From: Nocardiopsis quinghaiensis
GTDB lineage: Bacteria > Actinomycetota > Actinomycetes > Streptosporangiales > Streptosporangiaceae
DNA: 64,000 bases
Reading direction: 5' to 3'
Assembly: GCF_008638365.1 (NCBI RefSeq)
Contig: NZ_VWVU01000003.1
Location: forward strand, 359,283-423,282
Shown: piece after piece, positions 26,108 to 34,834 of the stretch
Layout: each line of letters starts with the position of its first letter
How positions within the stretch are numbered: the stretch's first letter is position 1
Made by a program: the position numbers and the translations under genes
Notes under the pieces: model-generated
What the model saw: only the letters and a program-made list of their open reading frames with translations
The model's database searches: none
What the model was told of the DNA's origin: nothing

Positions 26108-26163
26108 CCGCCTCCGCCCGGACGCCCCCGTCCCGCGGGACGGGGGCGTCCGGGCGGAGGCGG
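26108..26163. terminator. Perfect 56-base palindromic bidirectional terminator
   Basis: A perfect 28-base arm beginning CCGCCTCCGCCC is followed with no loop by its complement, centred at 26135/26136. It separates the convergent propeller and UvrA genes and should stop transcription from both sides. Confidence 0.75.
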
Positions 26164-26176
26164 TGGGACCCGGGGC

Positions 26177-28447
26177 TCAGCGCTCCAGGTAGGCGCGCAG
26201 GTGGCGGGCGGTGAGGGTGTCACCGTCGGCGACCAGGTCGGCGGGACTGCCCTCGAAGACGACGCGGCCCCCGTCGTGTCCGGCGCCCGGCCCCAGGTCG
26301 ATGATGTGGTCGGCGTGGGCCATCACCGCCTGGTGGTGCTCGATGACCACCACCGTGTCGCCGTCCTCCACCAGACGGTCCAACAGCGCCAGGAGCCGGT
26401 CCACGTCGGCCAGGTGCAGGCCGCTGGTGGGCTCGTCCAGCACGTACACCGCCCCCTCCTTGGCCATGCTGACCGCCAGCTTGAGGCGCTGGCGCTCACC
26501 GCCCGACAGGGTGGTCAGCGGCTGCCCCAGACCCAGGTAGCCCAGGCCCACGTCGTGGAGCCGGTCCAGGATGGTGCGGGCGTTGCCGGTGGTGAAGAAC
26601 TCCCGCGCCTCCACCACCGACATCGCCAGTACCTGGCTGATGTTCCTGCCGTGCAGGGTGTGGGTGAGGACCTCGGGCCGGAACCGCTTGCCCTGGCACT
26701 GTTCACAGGTGGTGGCGACCCCGGCCATCATCGCCAGGTCGGTGTAGACGACTCCGGCGCCCTTGCACTCGGGGCAGGCCCCCTCGGAGTTGGCGCTGAA
26801 CAGCGACGCCCTGACCTTGTTGGCGCGGGCGAAGGCCGTGCGGACCGGGTCCAGCAAACCGGTGTAGGTGGCCGGGTTGGAGCGGCGCGATCCCCGGATC
26901 GGCGACTGGTCGACCACCACCACGCCCTCGCGGCCGGGAAGGGCGCCGTGGATGAGTGAACTCTTGCCCGAGCCCGCCACACCGGTGACCACGGTGAGCA
27001 CGCCCAGCGGGACGTCGACGCTCACGTCCTTCAGGTTGTGGGTGCTGGCCCCGGTGATGGGAATGGCTCCCGTGGGCCGGCGCACCCGCGCGCGCAGGGT
27101 GGCCCGGTGGTCCAGGTGGTCCCCGGTGAGCGTGCCCGAGGCGCGCAGCCCGGCCACGTCTCCGGCGTAGGTGACGTGTCCGCCCGAGGGGCCGGCGCCG
27201 GGGCCCAGGTCCACCACGTGGTCGGCGATGGCGATGGTCTCGGGCTTGTGCTCGACCACCAGCACCGTGTTGCCCTTGTCGCGCAGGCTCAGCAGCAGGT
27301 TGTTCATCCGCTCGATGTCATGCGGGTGCAGGCCCACGGTGGGCTCGTCGAAGACGTAGGTGATGTCGCTGAGGCTGGAGCCCAGGTGGCGCACCATCTT
27401 GACCCGCTGGGCCTCCCCGCCCGAGAGGGTGCCCGACTCCCGGTCCAGGCTCAGGTAGCCCAGACCCACCTGTACCAGGGAGTCCAGGGTGTGGCCGAGG
27501 TTGTCCAGCAGGGGCTTGACCGAGGGCTCGTCCAGGGAGCGCACGAACTCGGCGAGCTCGTTGACCTGCATGGCCGAGCACTCGGTAATGGTGCGACCCA
27601 AGACCCTGACCGAACGCGCCTGGGCGTTGAGGCGGGTGCCCTCGCACTCGGGGCACACCGCGAAGACCACGGCCCGGTCCACGAAGGCGCGCACGGCCGG
27701 CTGCATCTTCTCGCGGTCCTTGGCCAGGTAGGTGCGCCTGATCTTGGGGACCAGGCCCTCGTAGGAGAAGGAGTTGGTTCCCACCTTGACCTTGGTGGTG
27801 GGCTGGTACAGGAAGGTCTGCCACTCCTCACGGGTGTAGTCGGCCAGCCGCTTGTCGGCGTCCAGGAGGCCCGAGTGGACGAACACCTGCCAGTACCAGG
27901 AGCCCACCCCGTAGCCGGGGACGGTGATGGCGCCCTCGTTCAGGGACAGGTCGCGGTCGTAGAGCTCTCCCACGTCGATCTGGTTCGTGCGGCCCAGGCC
28001 CTCGCACCCACCGCACATGCCCTCGGAGTGGTTGAAGCTGAAGGCGCTGGAGGGCTCCAGGCGCGGGGTGCCCACCCTGCTGAAGACGATGCGCAGCATG
28101 GCGGAGGCGTCGGTGGCGGTGCCCATGGTGGAGCGGGAGTTGGCGCCCATCCGCTCCTGGTCGACGATGATGGCCGCGCTCAGGTTGCGCAGGCTGTCCA
28201 CGTCGGGGCGGCCCAGGCTCGGCATGAACGACTGGACGAACGTCGTGTAGGTCTCGTTGATGAGCCGCTGGGACTCGGCGGCGATCGTGCCGAAGACCAG
28301 GGAGGACTTCCCCGAGCCGGACAGGCCCGTGAAGACGCTCAGTCTCCGTTTGGGGATGTCCACGCAGACGTCGGCGAGGTTGTTCTCCCTGGCCCCTCTG
28401 ACCTGGATGGTGTCGTGGGTGTCCGCGGTGACGGGTTCGGAGGGCAC
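26177..28447 (-). CDS. UvrA-like resistance-type excinuclease ATPase
   Basis: A 756-residue class II UvrA relative, shorter than DNA-repair UvrA (about 950). Two ABC ATPase halves: Walker A GLSGSGKSS (residue 40) and GVAGSGKSS, signatures LSGGEAQRVK and LSGGERQRLK, Walker B VFDEPTVGLHP and VLDEPTSGLH. Zinc-finger cysteines remain (CGGCEGLG, CPECEG, CPECKGAG, CEQCQG). Relatives protect producers of DNA-binding drugs. A divergent TetR gene with a composite operator suggests drug-induced expression. Confidence 0.88.
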   Translation of the reverse strand: MPSEPVTADTHDTIQVRGARENNLADVCVDIPKRRLSVFTGLSGSGKSSLVFGTIAAESQRLINETYTTFVQSFMPSLGRPDVDSLRNLSAAIIVDQERMGANSRSTMGTATDASAMLRIVFSRVGTPRLEPSSAFSFNHSEGMCGGCEGLGRTNQIDVGELYDRDLSLNEGAITVPGYGVGSWYWQVFVHSGLLDADKRLADYTREEWQTFLYQPTTKVKVGTNSFSYEGLVPKIRRTYLAKDREKMQPAVRAFVDRAVVFAVCPECEGTRLNAQARSVRVLGRTITECSAMQVNELAEFVRSLDEPSVKPLLDNLGHTLDSLVQVGLGYLSLDRESGTLSGGEAQRVKMVRHLGSSLSDITYVFDEPTVGLHPHDIERMNNLLLSLRDKGNTVLVVEHKPETIAIADHVVDLGPGAGPSGGHVTYAGDVAGLRASGTLTGDHLDHRATLRARVRRPTGAIPITGASTHNLKDVSVDVPLGVLTVVTGVAGSGKSSLIHGALPGREGVVVVDQSPIRGSRRSNPATYTGLLDPVRTAFARANKVRASLFSANSEGACPECKGAGVVYTDLAMMAGVATTCEQCQGKRFRPEVLTHTLHGRNISQVLAMSVVEAREFFTTGNARTILDRLHDVGLGYLGLGQPLTTLSGGERQRLKLAVSMAKEGAVYVLDEPTSGLHLADVDRLLALLDRLVEDGDTVVVIEHHQAVMAHADHIIDLGPGAGHDGGRVVFEGSPADLVADGDTLTARHLRAYLER

Positions 28448-28464
28448 GCTGCTCCCAGAGATTA

Positions 28465-28511
28465 CTTATAGGGTAAACTAATATTTCAAGAACGCTAGTT
28501 TATGGCATAAG
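28465..28511. promoter_or_regulatory. Composite 47-base TetR operator
   Basis: CTTAT-4-TAAACTA-15-TAGTTTA-4-ATAAG: both the inner and outer arms are perfectly symmetric about 28488. The block is AT-rich and spans the whole uvrA/tetR promoter gap up to the tetR ribosome binding site. Confidence 0.65.
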
Positions 28512-28520
28512 GAGACGCAA

Positions 28521-29327
28521 GTGGTGATCTACGCCGGACAGGGGGACGCCCGTCGCTCCATGGCCCTGCTGTGGCGCGCCCCCGACAGCGGGACCGCGCG
28601 TACCGCACCCGGCCCCAAACCCGAGCTCAGCGTGGACCTGGTGGTGGAGACCGCCGTCGCCGTCGCCGAGGAGGAGGGCATGGACGCGCTGTCGATGCGC
28701 GTTGTGGGGCAGCGCCTGGGGCGCACCGCCATGTCCCTGTACACCTACGTGGCCAGCAAGAACGAGCTCATCGAGTTGATGTACGACCACGTGTTCGGCG
28801 AGCTGGCCGACGCCGCGGAGGCCGACGGGGAACAAGGCTGGCGGACGGCTACGACATCCTGGGCCACCCGCCTGTGGGAGTTCTACCTGCGCCACCCCTG
28901 GACCCTGGAGATCTCCCAGGCCCGGCCCGTGCTGGGCCCCAACGAGTACAGGCTCTTCGAGTCGCTGGCTTCGGTGCTGCATCGCGCCGGGCTGGGCGCC
29001 GCCCAGGTCCGCAGCACCTACGGCAACCTGTTCACCCTGGTCAGCGGACCCGTGCGGACCGCGGCCGAGGCGCGTCGGGCGTTCGCGGTCACCGGCGTGC
29101 CCGAGGACGAGTGGTGGTACGCGCGCTCGGCGCAGTTGGAGGAGGTGGCGCCCGACTTCTCCGAGCGCTTCCCCGTGTTGACCCTCATGGCCGAACAGGG
29201 TGCTTTCGACAACGAGAACGAGAACGAGCCCTACCTGGAGCAGGAGGCGTGGGAGACCTTCCAGTTCGGGTTGAACGCCCTGCTCGACGGGGTGGAGGCG
29301 CGGATCAGCTCGAACGCGCGAAGGTGA
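28521..29327 (+). CDS. TetR-family regulator with tetracycline-repressor-type C-terminus
   Basis: A 268-residue regulator. The HTH lies near residues 40-85 (ELSVDLVVETAVAVAEEEG, LSMRVVGQRLGRTAMSLYTYVASKNEL). The C-terminal region follows the TetR_C pattern with PWTLEISQARPVLGP. GTG 28521 follows GGAG by six bases. The first 36 residues before the HTH are extra. It is divergent from the UvrA gene and the likely repressor of it. It contains a short NENENE repeat near residue 235. Confidence 0.85.
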   Translation: MVIYAGQGDARRSMALLWRAPDSGTARTAPGPKPELSVDLVVETAVAVAEEEGMDALSMRVVGQRLGRTAMSLYTYVASKNELIELMYDHVFGELADAAEADGEQGWRTATTSWATRLWEFYLRHPWTLEISQARPVLGPNEYRLFESLASVLHRAGLGAAQVRSTYGNLFTLVSGPVRTAAEARRAFAVTGVPEDEWWYARSAQLEEVAPDFSERFPVLTLMAEQGAFDNENENEPYLEQEAWETFQFGLNALLDGVEARISSNARR

Positions 29328-30069
29328 TGATCTCCTCGCTGCTCTCGGTGAGCGGGCCGCGGTCCCAGTAGCCGTACTGAGCGCTCACGCCCAACCCGGC
29401 CTCGGCCAGGAAACCGTTCAGGGTGTCGGCGTCCGGGAAGCGCAGCGTGCTGCGGCTGCGCCCCGGTTCGGTCCACCCCTCGACGGTGTGGCTGGAGGTG
29501 AAGGTGACCAGTTCGCCCTCCACGCTCTCCAGTCGGTGCACCGACGTGGCCTCGCGCCCGTCCGGAGTGGTCACGGTGCGCACCCGCTCGGGATGCCAGG
29601 CCTCCCAGCCCCGTACCGCGGGGTTGCGTGTCTCGAACACGAACCGGCCGTCCTCGGTCAGTGCCCGGCGCACCGCGGCCAGAGCCTCCCGGAGCTCGTC
29701 GTCGGTGGTGAGCACCTGGAAGGCGTGGCCGGTCATGACCACGAGGTCGAACTCGTCCTCATAGGGGCCGCCCGCCCTCCCGTCGTAGGGGCCGCGGGCC
29801 AGGTCGCCGAGGGTCCACTCGATGTCGTCGCGGTCGCGCCGCCCGACCTCCAGCATCGCGTCGGCCGGGTCGAGCCCGACCAGGCGCCCGGTGTGGCCGC
29901 GCTCGCGCGCCACCCGCTGGAGCAGCCCGGTGCCGCAGCCCACGTCCAGTACCGAACGGGCGTCCATCACCAGGTCGAGGTAGAAGTCGTCGTCGGGGGA
30001 ACAGCCCCAGAAGCAGAAGGAGTCGTAGAGCCCGGCCATGTCCGGTCGTGAGAAGAGGCGGTCGACCAT
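29305..30069 (-). CDS. Class I SAM-dependent methyltransferase
   Basis: A 254-residue enzyme. Motif I is SVLDVGCGTGLLQRVA (about residues 39-54), the ribose-binding acidic residue is in LVGLDPADAML, then DLVVMTGHAFQVL and DGRFVFETRNP. The C-terminal beta-rich segment (TSVHRLESVEGELVTFTSSH) is shared by a group of actinobacterial small-molecule methyltransferases. ATG 30069 was chosen because VDRLFSRPDMAGLYD is the usual start. It overlaps the tetR gene end by 23 bases, convergently. Confidence 0.85.
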   Translation of the reverse strand: MVDRLFSRPDMAGLYDSFCFWGCSPDDDFYLDLVMDARSVLDVGCGTGLLQRVARERGHTGRLVGLDPADAMLEVGRRDRDDIEWTLGDLARGPYDGRAGGPYEDEFDLVVMTGHAFQVLTTDDELREALAAVRRALTEDGRFVFETRNPAVRGWEAWHPERVRTVTTPDGREATSVHRLESVEGELVTFTSSHTVEGWTEPGRSRSTLRFPDADTLNGFLAEAGLGVSAQYGYWDRGPLTESSEEIITFARSS

Positions 30070-30167
30070 CGGGCCATTGTGGCCGACCGCTCCCCCGACG
30101 TCACCGGGTTTTCCGACTCGCCGAACCCGCCGCGTGCGACGGAACCGGCCCCTGTCACGCCCGGTGC

Positions 30168-31169
30168 TCAGGACCTGCGCAGTAGGTCCAGCCCGAGGTC
30201 GGTGACACCGTGCAGGACGTACTTCCCCTCCTGTCGGCTGCGCACCAGACCGGCCTCGCGGAGCACGTTCAGGTGCTTGCTCACCGTGGCGGGCGAGACC
30301 GTGGCCGTGCGGGCGAGGCCGGTAGTGGTGCACACCCCGCCCTCGGCCACCAGCGCGAGGAGCCGGGACCGGGTGGAGCCGATCAGCGGCTCCAGACTCG
30401 TCGGCCGTGGCGTCCGCTGCGCCCAGTCGAGACTGCGCTCGACCGGATAGACGAGTACCGGTGGCAGCTCCGGGTCGGCGAGCATCACGGGCCTGGCCCA
30501 GCAGAAGAAGGACGGGGTGAGGAGCAGGCCGCGCCCGTTCAGGTGGAGTTCGCGGTCGAAGGGATAGTCGGCCTCCAGGACCGGCGGCCTCCATCGCACC
30601 TCAGGGCCCAAGGAGGACAGGAGCGCTTCGGCGCCGCCGCCCCGCAGGGTCCGAACGCGCTGGATCAGATCCGCGTGCACGTGGGCGCGGATCCGGGACC
30701 AGAACGGTGTGAGGGCGGCTCGGTGGTAGATACGCAGGGCGTGGCCGAGCAGGCGCATGGCGTCGGGGCCGCCCCTGGCCAGGAGACCGAGTGCCGGAGA
30801 CGCATGGCCGTGGTCGGACAGGACGCGCAGTTCCTCTCGGATCCGGGGGACCGGTGTGCTCAGCACGGTCTCGACGCTGAGGTCGGGGCTGGGTCCGGCG
30901 TCGGCCGGAGTGAGGAAGTCCGGGCAGTAGCTCGCGTACGGGGCCAGGGCCAACAGGAAGCGCAGTGCGCGCTCCCCGGCGCCGCCGTCCAGCAGCGCCC
31001 TGCGGGCCGCGTCGCGCCACGGGTCGAAGAACAGCGCTCCGCCCCTGTGCTGGAGCAGGTGAAGGCTGTTGACGGTCTCCCACATCAGATCGGCGGAATC
31101 GGTCAGTCGAATTCGCAGGAGATCATCACGGCTGAAATAGATGCGCAGCCCCGAACTATTATTTGACAT
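30168..31169 (-). CDS. ArsR-family HTH regulator with long N-terminal domain
   Basis: A 333-residue protein. The C-terminal 75 residues form an ArsR winged helix (LIGSTRSRLLALVAEGG, TATVSPATVSKHLNVLREAG, SRQEGKYVLHGVT). The 230-residue N-terminal part (IYFSRDDLLRIRLTDSADLMWETV onward) is the DUF5937-like module seen in many actinobacterial ArsR relatives, with no known ligand. ATG 31169 is preferred (GGAG nine bases upstream) over GTG 31187. No partner gene is obvious. Confidence 0.82.
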   Translation of the reverse strand: MSNNSSGLRIYFSRDDLLRIRLTDSADLMWETVNSLHLLQHRGGALFFDPWRDAARRALLDGGAGERALRFLLALAPYASYCPDFLTPADAGPSPDLSVETVLSTPVPRIREELRVLSDHGHASPALGLLARGGPDAMRLLGHALRIYHRAALTPFWSRIRAHVHADLIQRVRTLRGGGAEALLSSLGPEVRWRPPVLEADYPFDRELHLNGRGLLLTPSFFCWARPVMLADPELPPVLVYPVERSLDWAQRTPRPTSLEPLIGSTRSRLLALVAEGGVCTTTGLARTATVSPATVSKHLNVLREAGLVRSRQEGKYVLHGVTDLGLDLLRRS

Positions 31170-31314
31170 TTCGGACTTCTCCAGCACTTCTGGATCATCT
31201 GGTCACGTTGTCGTCCGAAGGAAAACGTACACCGGAGTTCGGCGCCGAGGGTGAAGAATAACCAACGAGCCTGACAGGGGAAATCGTTGAAGGGCGAACA
31301 ACAAAGGAGGGGAC

Positions 31315-32259
31315 ATGGGGACGACGGCGGCGGGAACGCACCACAAATACCACAGGAACCGCGTGGCCGCTCTGGCCACAGGCGCGGCCCTGGTGTCCCT
31401 GACCACGCTTTTCACGGCCTCCTGCCTCGACGGGCGCGATCCGGAGAACGCCCCCGTGCGCGCACTCACCCCGAAGGAGGAGGGCACCTTGGAACGGGCC
31501 GAACAACTCCTTCTCCGAGAATGCATGCGGAATCACGGTTTCGAATACTGGATAGTATCCGGGGGCTCCCCTTCCGAGGACCGGGAATTCCGCTACGTCA
31601 TCGACGATCCGGACTGGGCCGCCGAACACGGGTACGGGTCCGAGCTTCAGCGCGAGGCGACCGAATCGCACGAGAACGACCCCAACCAGCGCTATTTCGA
31701 CCATTTGCCGAAGGAGCGCAGGGCGGCCGCGCTGCGGGCCGCCAACGGACCCAGTCCCGTCGGGCTGACGGCGACGGCACCCGACGGGATGGAATTCGGC
31801 CGCAGCGACCAGGGATGCCAGTCACGGGCCGACCGTGAGCTCTACGACGACCTTCCGGCGTGGTTCCAGGCCGAGACCACCGTCGACACCCTGCCCGAGA
31901 TCCGTTACCAGCGCGTCGTCAGCGACCCGCGCTACCAGGAGGCCGTCCGGCCGTGGGCGGAGTGCATGGGCGCCGCCGGGCACGACTACGCCACACCGAC
32001 CGAGATCCGCGGTGCGCTACCTCCGCCGGAGGATCCGCTGCCCAGGGAGGAGGAGGTCGGGCTCGCGCTGGCGGAGGCGCGCTGCGCCCTCGACTCCGGA
32101 CTGGCCGCGACGGCGGCGGACCTGGACGCGCACCACGGCGAGGAACTGCAGCGGCGGCACCGCTCCGCGGTGGAGGCGAGGCTCCGGCTGCAGTTGGACG
32201 CCCTGCCCCGCGCCCGCTCCGTCATCGAGGAGGCGGAGCGGACGAGCGGGCGGCAGTGA
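31315..32259 (+). CDS. Exported lipoprotein of unknown function
   Basis: A 314-residue protein with a very strong ribosome site (AAAGGAGGGG). A signal peptide with lipobox FTASC puts the lipidated Cys near residue 37. The mature part has two Cys pairs in repeat-like settings (ERAEQLLLRECMRNHGFEYW and EAVRPWAECMGAAGHDYATP), a pattern common in secreted actinobacterial proteins that follow bacteriocin-like or envelope gene clusters. It lies 58 bases before the I36-like inhibitor gene in the same direction, so the two may be coexpressed. Function unknown. Confidence 0.6.
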   Translation: MGTTAAGTHHKYHRNRVAALATGAALVSLTTLFTASCLDGRDPENAPVRALTPKEEGTLERAEQLLLRECMRNHGFEYWIVSGGSPSEDREFRYVIDDPDWAAEHGYGSELQREATESHENDPNQRYFDHLPKERRAAALRAANGPSPVGLTATAPDGMEFGRSDQGCQSRADRELYDDLPAWFQAETTVDTLPEIRYQRVVSDPRYQEAVRPWAECMGAAGHDYATPTEIRGALPPPEDPLPREEEVGLALAEARCALDSGLAATAADLDAHHGEELQRRHRSAVEARLRLQLDALPRARSVIEEAERTSGRQ

Positions 32260-32317
32260 ACTCCGGGGGTGAACACCGCTCCCGAAGGAAGTAGGAAACA
32301 CACGAGATGGAGAACCT

Positions 32318-32740
32318 GTGAAGACCAAACGCGTGATGGCCCTCGCCATGGCGGTCGCCGCCGTGGCCGTGATGAACGCCCCCGCCGCACAGGCCGCCGA
32401 AGCCGGGCCCACGGTCCCGCTCTCGGCGGCCGCCGACGGCAAGCTGCACGTCTACTACGACTTCAACCTCAGCCGCCACTGCGCCTCGTGGGAGGGTTAC
32501 TCCTCGCACTGGGGGAAGTGCCGCAACGAGGTCTCCTCGCTGTGGAACAACGGTTACCCGGGTGGCCACGACGACGTGCGGGTCTACTGGGGACTCAACC
32601 ACTCCGGCGCCTACCGGGGTGTGCACAACGGTGTGGTCCTCAACAACCTTCGCCAGTGGACCTTCGACGCGAACACCGGGAGGGGTTCGGGCGAGGTGCT
32701 GGACAACAACATCTCCTCCCACAAGTGGATCAGTCTGTAA
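32318..32740 (+). CDS. Secreted peptidase-inhibitor-like protein (family I36)
   Basis: A 140-residue secreted protein. Residues 1-27 are a signal peptide ending AAQAA. The mature part has the crystallin-like pattern of I36 inhibitors: HCASWEGYSSHWGKCRNEV, SSLWNNGYPGGHDDVRVYW, and a final VLDNNISSHKWI. Two Cys could form one disulfide. Known members inhibit secreted metalloproteases; that role here is inferred. GTG 32318 follows GGAGA by five bases. A terminator follows. Confidence 0.75.
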   Translation: MKTKRVMALAMAVAAVAVMNAPAAQAAEAGPTVPLSAAADGKLHVYYDFNLSRHCASWEGYSSHWGKCRNEVSSLWNNGYPGGHDDVRVYWGLNHSGAYRGVHNGVVLNNLRQWTFDANTGRGSGEVLDNNISSHKWISL

Positions 32741-32756
32741 CCATTACCTGACGGAT

Positions 32757-32794
32757 GGTGTCCCGGGCGCGAAGCCGTTGGCGTCCGGGACACC
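32757..32794 (+). terminator. Terminator after inhibitor gene
   Basis: GGTGTCCCGG (32757-32766) pairs with CCGGGACACC (32785-32794) around an 18-base loop that can pair further. It lies 16 bases after the stop. Confidence 0.65.
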
Positions 32795-32996
32795 TGAGCT
32801 CAGGAGGAGGCCGGGCCACCGCGGTGAACTCCGATGCGGTGCCGGTCGGTACAGGAACCGCGACACGACAGAGCGCGACGCGGTGGCTCGAAGGCATGGC
32901 CGTCCCCGTGCGGCGGGTCGTCCACAGCCCCGGAACCGGGCCTCCCCCCGCCCGCGCGATCCAGCCTGGCGCGGTGAGAGACACCCCGGCCCCCCG

Positions 32997-33243
32997 GTCA
33001 GCACCGCGACCCTGCACCGCCGCTTCCGGGCCGGGACTGGGCACGGCTCCGCTGTCCTGGCTGCGCTCGGAGCGGGTGCTTCCGGCATGCCGCCTGATCG
33101 AGGCGGGTGGCTTGGGACCGGAGGTGATCGCCCGTACCAGCGGTCTGGGCGGCACCGCCGACCTGCGCGCCCAGACCGGGACCAGCCCCTCGGCCTACCG
33201 TGAGCGGTTCGGGCCCAGGCCGTCGACCGGAGCGGAGCCCTGA
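32997..33243 (+). pseudogene. AraC/GlxA-type HTH remnant with frameshift
   Basis: One frame reads VSTATLHRRFRAGTG, the first HTH helix region of GlxA-type AraC regulators. After a one-base shift near 33045 the next frame reads TAPLSWLRSERVLPACRLIEAG, then VIARTSGLGGTADLR and TGTSPSAYRERFG to a stop at 33243. Between LGGTADLR and TGTSP a few residues that members normally have (F-x-R/x-F) are missing. No N-terminal domain or start remains. This is a decayed gene. Confidence 0.6.
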
Positions 33244-33252
33244 AGCACGGGC

Positions 33253-33278
33253 GGTGCCCCCGACCTACTGGGGGCACC
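33253..33278. terminator. Terminator for the phosphoesterase gene
   Basis: GGTGCCCCC (33253-33261) and GGGGGCACC (33270-33278) with an eight-base loop. It stands 12 bases after the stop of the minus-strand phosphoesterase gene and also beyond the AraC remnant. Confidence 0.65.
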
Positions 33279-33290
33279 ACCGTGATGAGG

Positions 33291-34559
33291 TCAGAACGTG
33301 TCGGTGACGCGCTTGCCGTCGCTCTTGTCGATGGTGAAGGAGTCCACGACGGTCCCGTCCGCGGTGCGGGCGGTGTAGTACAGGTCGTCGCCGTCGACCT
33401 CAATGGTCTGGAAGGTCTGGGTGTCGGCCATCTGCACGCGCGCCTCGGCGCCGTTGCCGGTCCAGTTGTCGTCGGAGACGTCGTACATCTTGGTGCCGGT
33501 CACCGCGACGGTGTAGACCGGACCGGTCTGCACGGCCGGGTCGCCGGTGCGGTTGGCGGTCAGGTTGCCGCGCGCGTAGGAGTGGTCGTGGCCCTGCAGG
33601 ACGAGGTCGACGTCGTACTCCTCCAGGGTCTGCAGCCAGGAGCGGCGCAAGGGGCCGTTGTCACGGCTGGGGCTGTTGGAGAAGACCGGGTGGTGGAAGG
33701 TGACGACCGCCCACTCGTGGGGGTTGTCGGCCAGGGCCTGCTCCAGCCAGCGCTGCTGGGTGGCCAGCCAGGAGGTGCTGCTCAGCGGGGCGGCGTTGCG
33801 GTAGTTGGAGTTCAAGGCGATGAACCGCACGCCCTGGTAGTCGGTGTGGTAGACGGTCTGGGGCAGGTGGGTGCCGCTCGTGGGCCCGTTGCCGGCGCCG
33901 GGGAACTGCGGGGCCCAGTAACGGCTCAGGGAGAACAGGGAGTACTCGTGGTTGCCGGGGGTGGTGATGTGGTTGATGGTGCCGGTGGTCTCCGGGCCGA
34001 AGGCGTCGAACCACTCGCTCCACTCCGACTCGCTGTTGGCGGAGTTGATGAGGTCTCCGGAGTGCACTGCTAGCTCCGCGTCGGGTTCGGCCTCCAGCGC
34101 GGCCCGTACCACGGGGGCGGCGCCGGTGGAGATGCCGTTCTGGACGTCTCCGAAGTAGAGGAAGGTGAAGGGCTCGGCCCCCTGCGCTGCGGTGGTGAAG
34201 GTGCGCCAGGGGCTGAAGGAGGAGCCGTCGCCGATGCGGTAGCGATAGGCGGTGTCGGGGCTCAGGCCGGTGGCGGTGGCGGCGTGGAAGGTGCCGCGGA
34301 CCGAGGAGGTGTTGGTGCCCTCCACCGCGGTGACCTGGCCGGGGTCGGCGGCCGGTGCGATCTGCAGGGTGGGAGTGTTCGAGGTGTCCGAGCGCCAGGT
34401 CAGGGTCTGGGAGGTGGAGGGGGCGGCGGTGGGTGACAGGACCACGCGCTCGGGTGTGGTGGCCGCAGCCGCGGTCGGTGCGGCGGTCGCGGCGGTGGTC
34501 AGGGCCAGCAGGGTGGTGCCGAACAGGGCGAGGGTGCGGCGGGCAGCGAAGCGGGACAA
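33291..34559 (-). CDS. Secreted calcineurin-like (purple acid) phosphoesterase
   Basis: A 422-residue exported protein. No ATG fits; TTG 34559 with AAAGG seven bases upstream is the likely start. The signal region AARRTLALFGTTLLALTTA contains RR and could use the Tat route. Residues 35-130 form a fibronectin-like domain as in purple acid phosphatases. The metallophosphoesterase domain has FGDVQNG, HSGDLIN, TTPGNHEY, FHHPVF and LQGHDHSYAR, giving the metal ligands of the dinuclear site. It hydrolyses phosphate esters outside the cell. Phosphate-box regulation was not seen. Confidence 0.85.
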   Translation of the reverse strand: MSRFAARRTLALFGTTLLALTTAATAAPTAAAATTPERVVLSPTAAPSTSQTLTWRSDTSNTPTLQIAPAADPGQVTAVEGTNTSSVRGTFHAATATGLSPDTAYRYRIGDGSSFSPWRTFTTAAQGAEPFTFLYFGDVQNGISTGAAPVVRAALEAEPDAELAVHSGDLINSANSESEWSEWFDAFGPETTGTINHITTPGNHEYSLFSLSRYWAPQFPGAGNGPTSGTHLPQTVYHTDYQGVRFIALNSNYRNAAPLSSTSWLATQQRWLEQALADNPHEWAVVTFHHPVFSNSPSRDNGPLRRSWLQTLEEYDVDLVLQGHDHSYARGNLTANRTGDPAVQTGPVYTVAVTGTKMYDVSDDNWTGNGAEARVQMADTQTFQTIEVDGDDLYYTARTADGTVVDSFTIDKSDGKRVTDTF

Positions 34560-34800
34560 GGCGGTGCCTTTCTGCCAGGGGGAAGCTGACGCAGTGAAGG
34601 TAACCGCCCGCGGGTAACGTGCTGTGAACTCACTGTGACCAGTGGTAGCGGTCGGGTGAACGTCGCCGACACGGCGCTCCACGGCACGGTGCGGCCTCCG
34701 GCGCCGCACACGGGCCCCTCCGCCCACCCGGAGCGATCCGGCCCGCGTTCGCACTCCGAGCGGCCCGGATGCCGAGTTGGGATCATCGGACCATGTGCAT

Positions 34801-34816
34801 TTGGGAGCGCTCCCAA
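34801..34816. promoter_or_regulatory. CebR-type LacI operator
   Basis: TTGGGAGCGCTCCCAA is a perfect 16-base palindrome 19 bases before the aldo/keto reductase start. The core TGGGAGCGCTCCCA is the well-known binding sequence of CebR, the cellobiose-responsive LacI repressor of streptomycetes and relatives. Its position overlaps the expected promoter. Confidence 0.75.
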
Positions 34817-34834
34817 GGGCTTAGGATCGACCCT

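Noticed and set aside
27038..28471. A 477-codon open frame on the plus strand opposite the UvrA-like gene
   Set aside because: It is the mirror of a strongly conserved minus-strand gene. Its product is a low-complexity Gly/Val/His text with no motif; open antisense frames are common at this GC content.
30070..30594. Longer N-terminus for the methyltransferase at 29305
   Set aside because: The added 175 codons run antisense over the ArsR gene and are Arg/Pro-rich; conservation starts at ATG 30069.
33291..34754. ATG start for the phosphoesterase at 34754
   Set aside because: It would add a 65-residue basic stretch before the signal peptide; TTG 34559 with AAAGG gives a normal exported protein.
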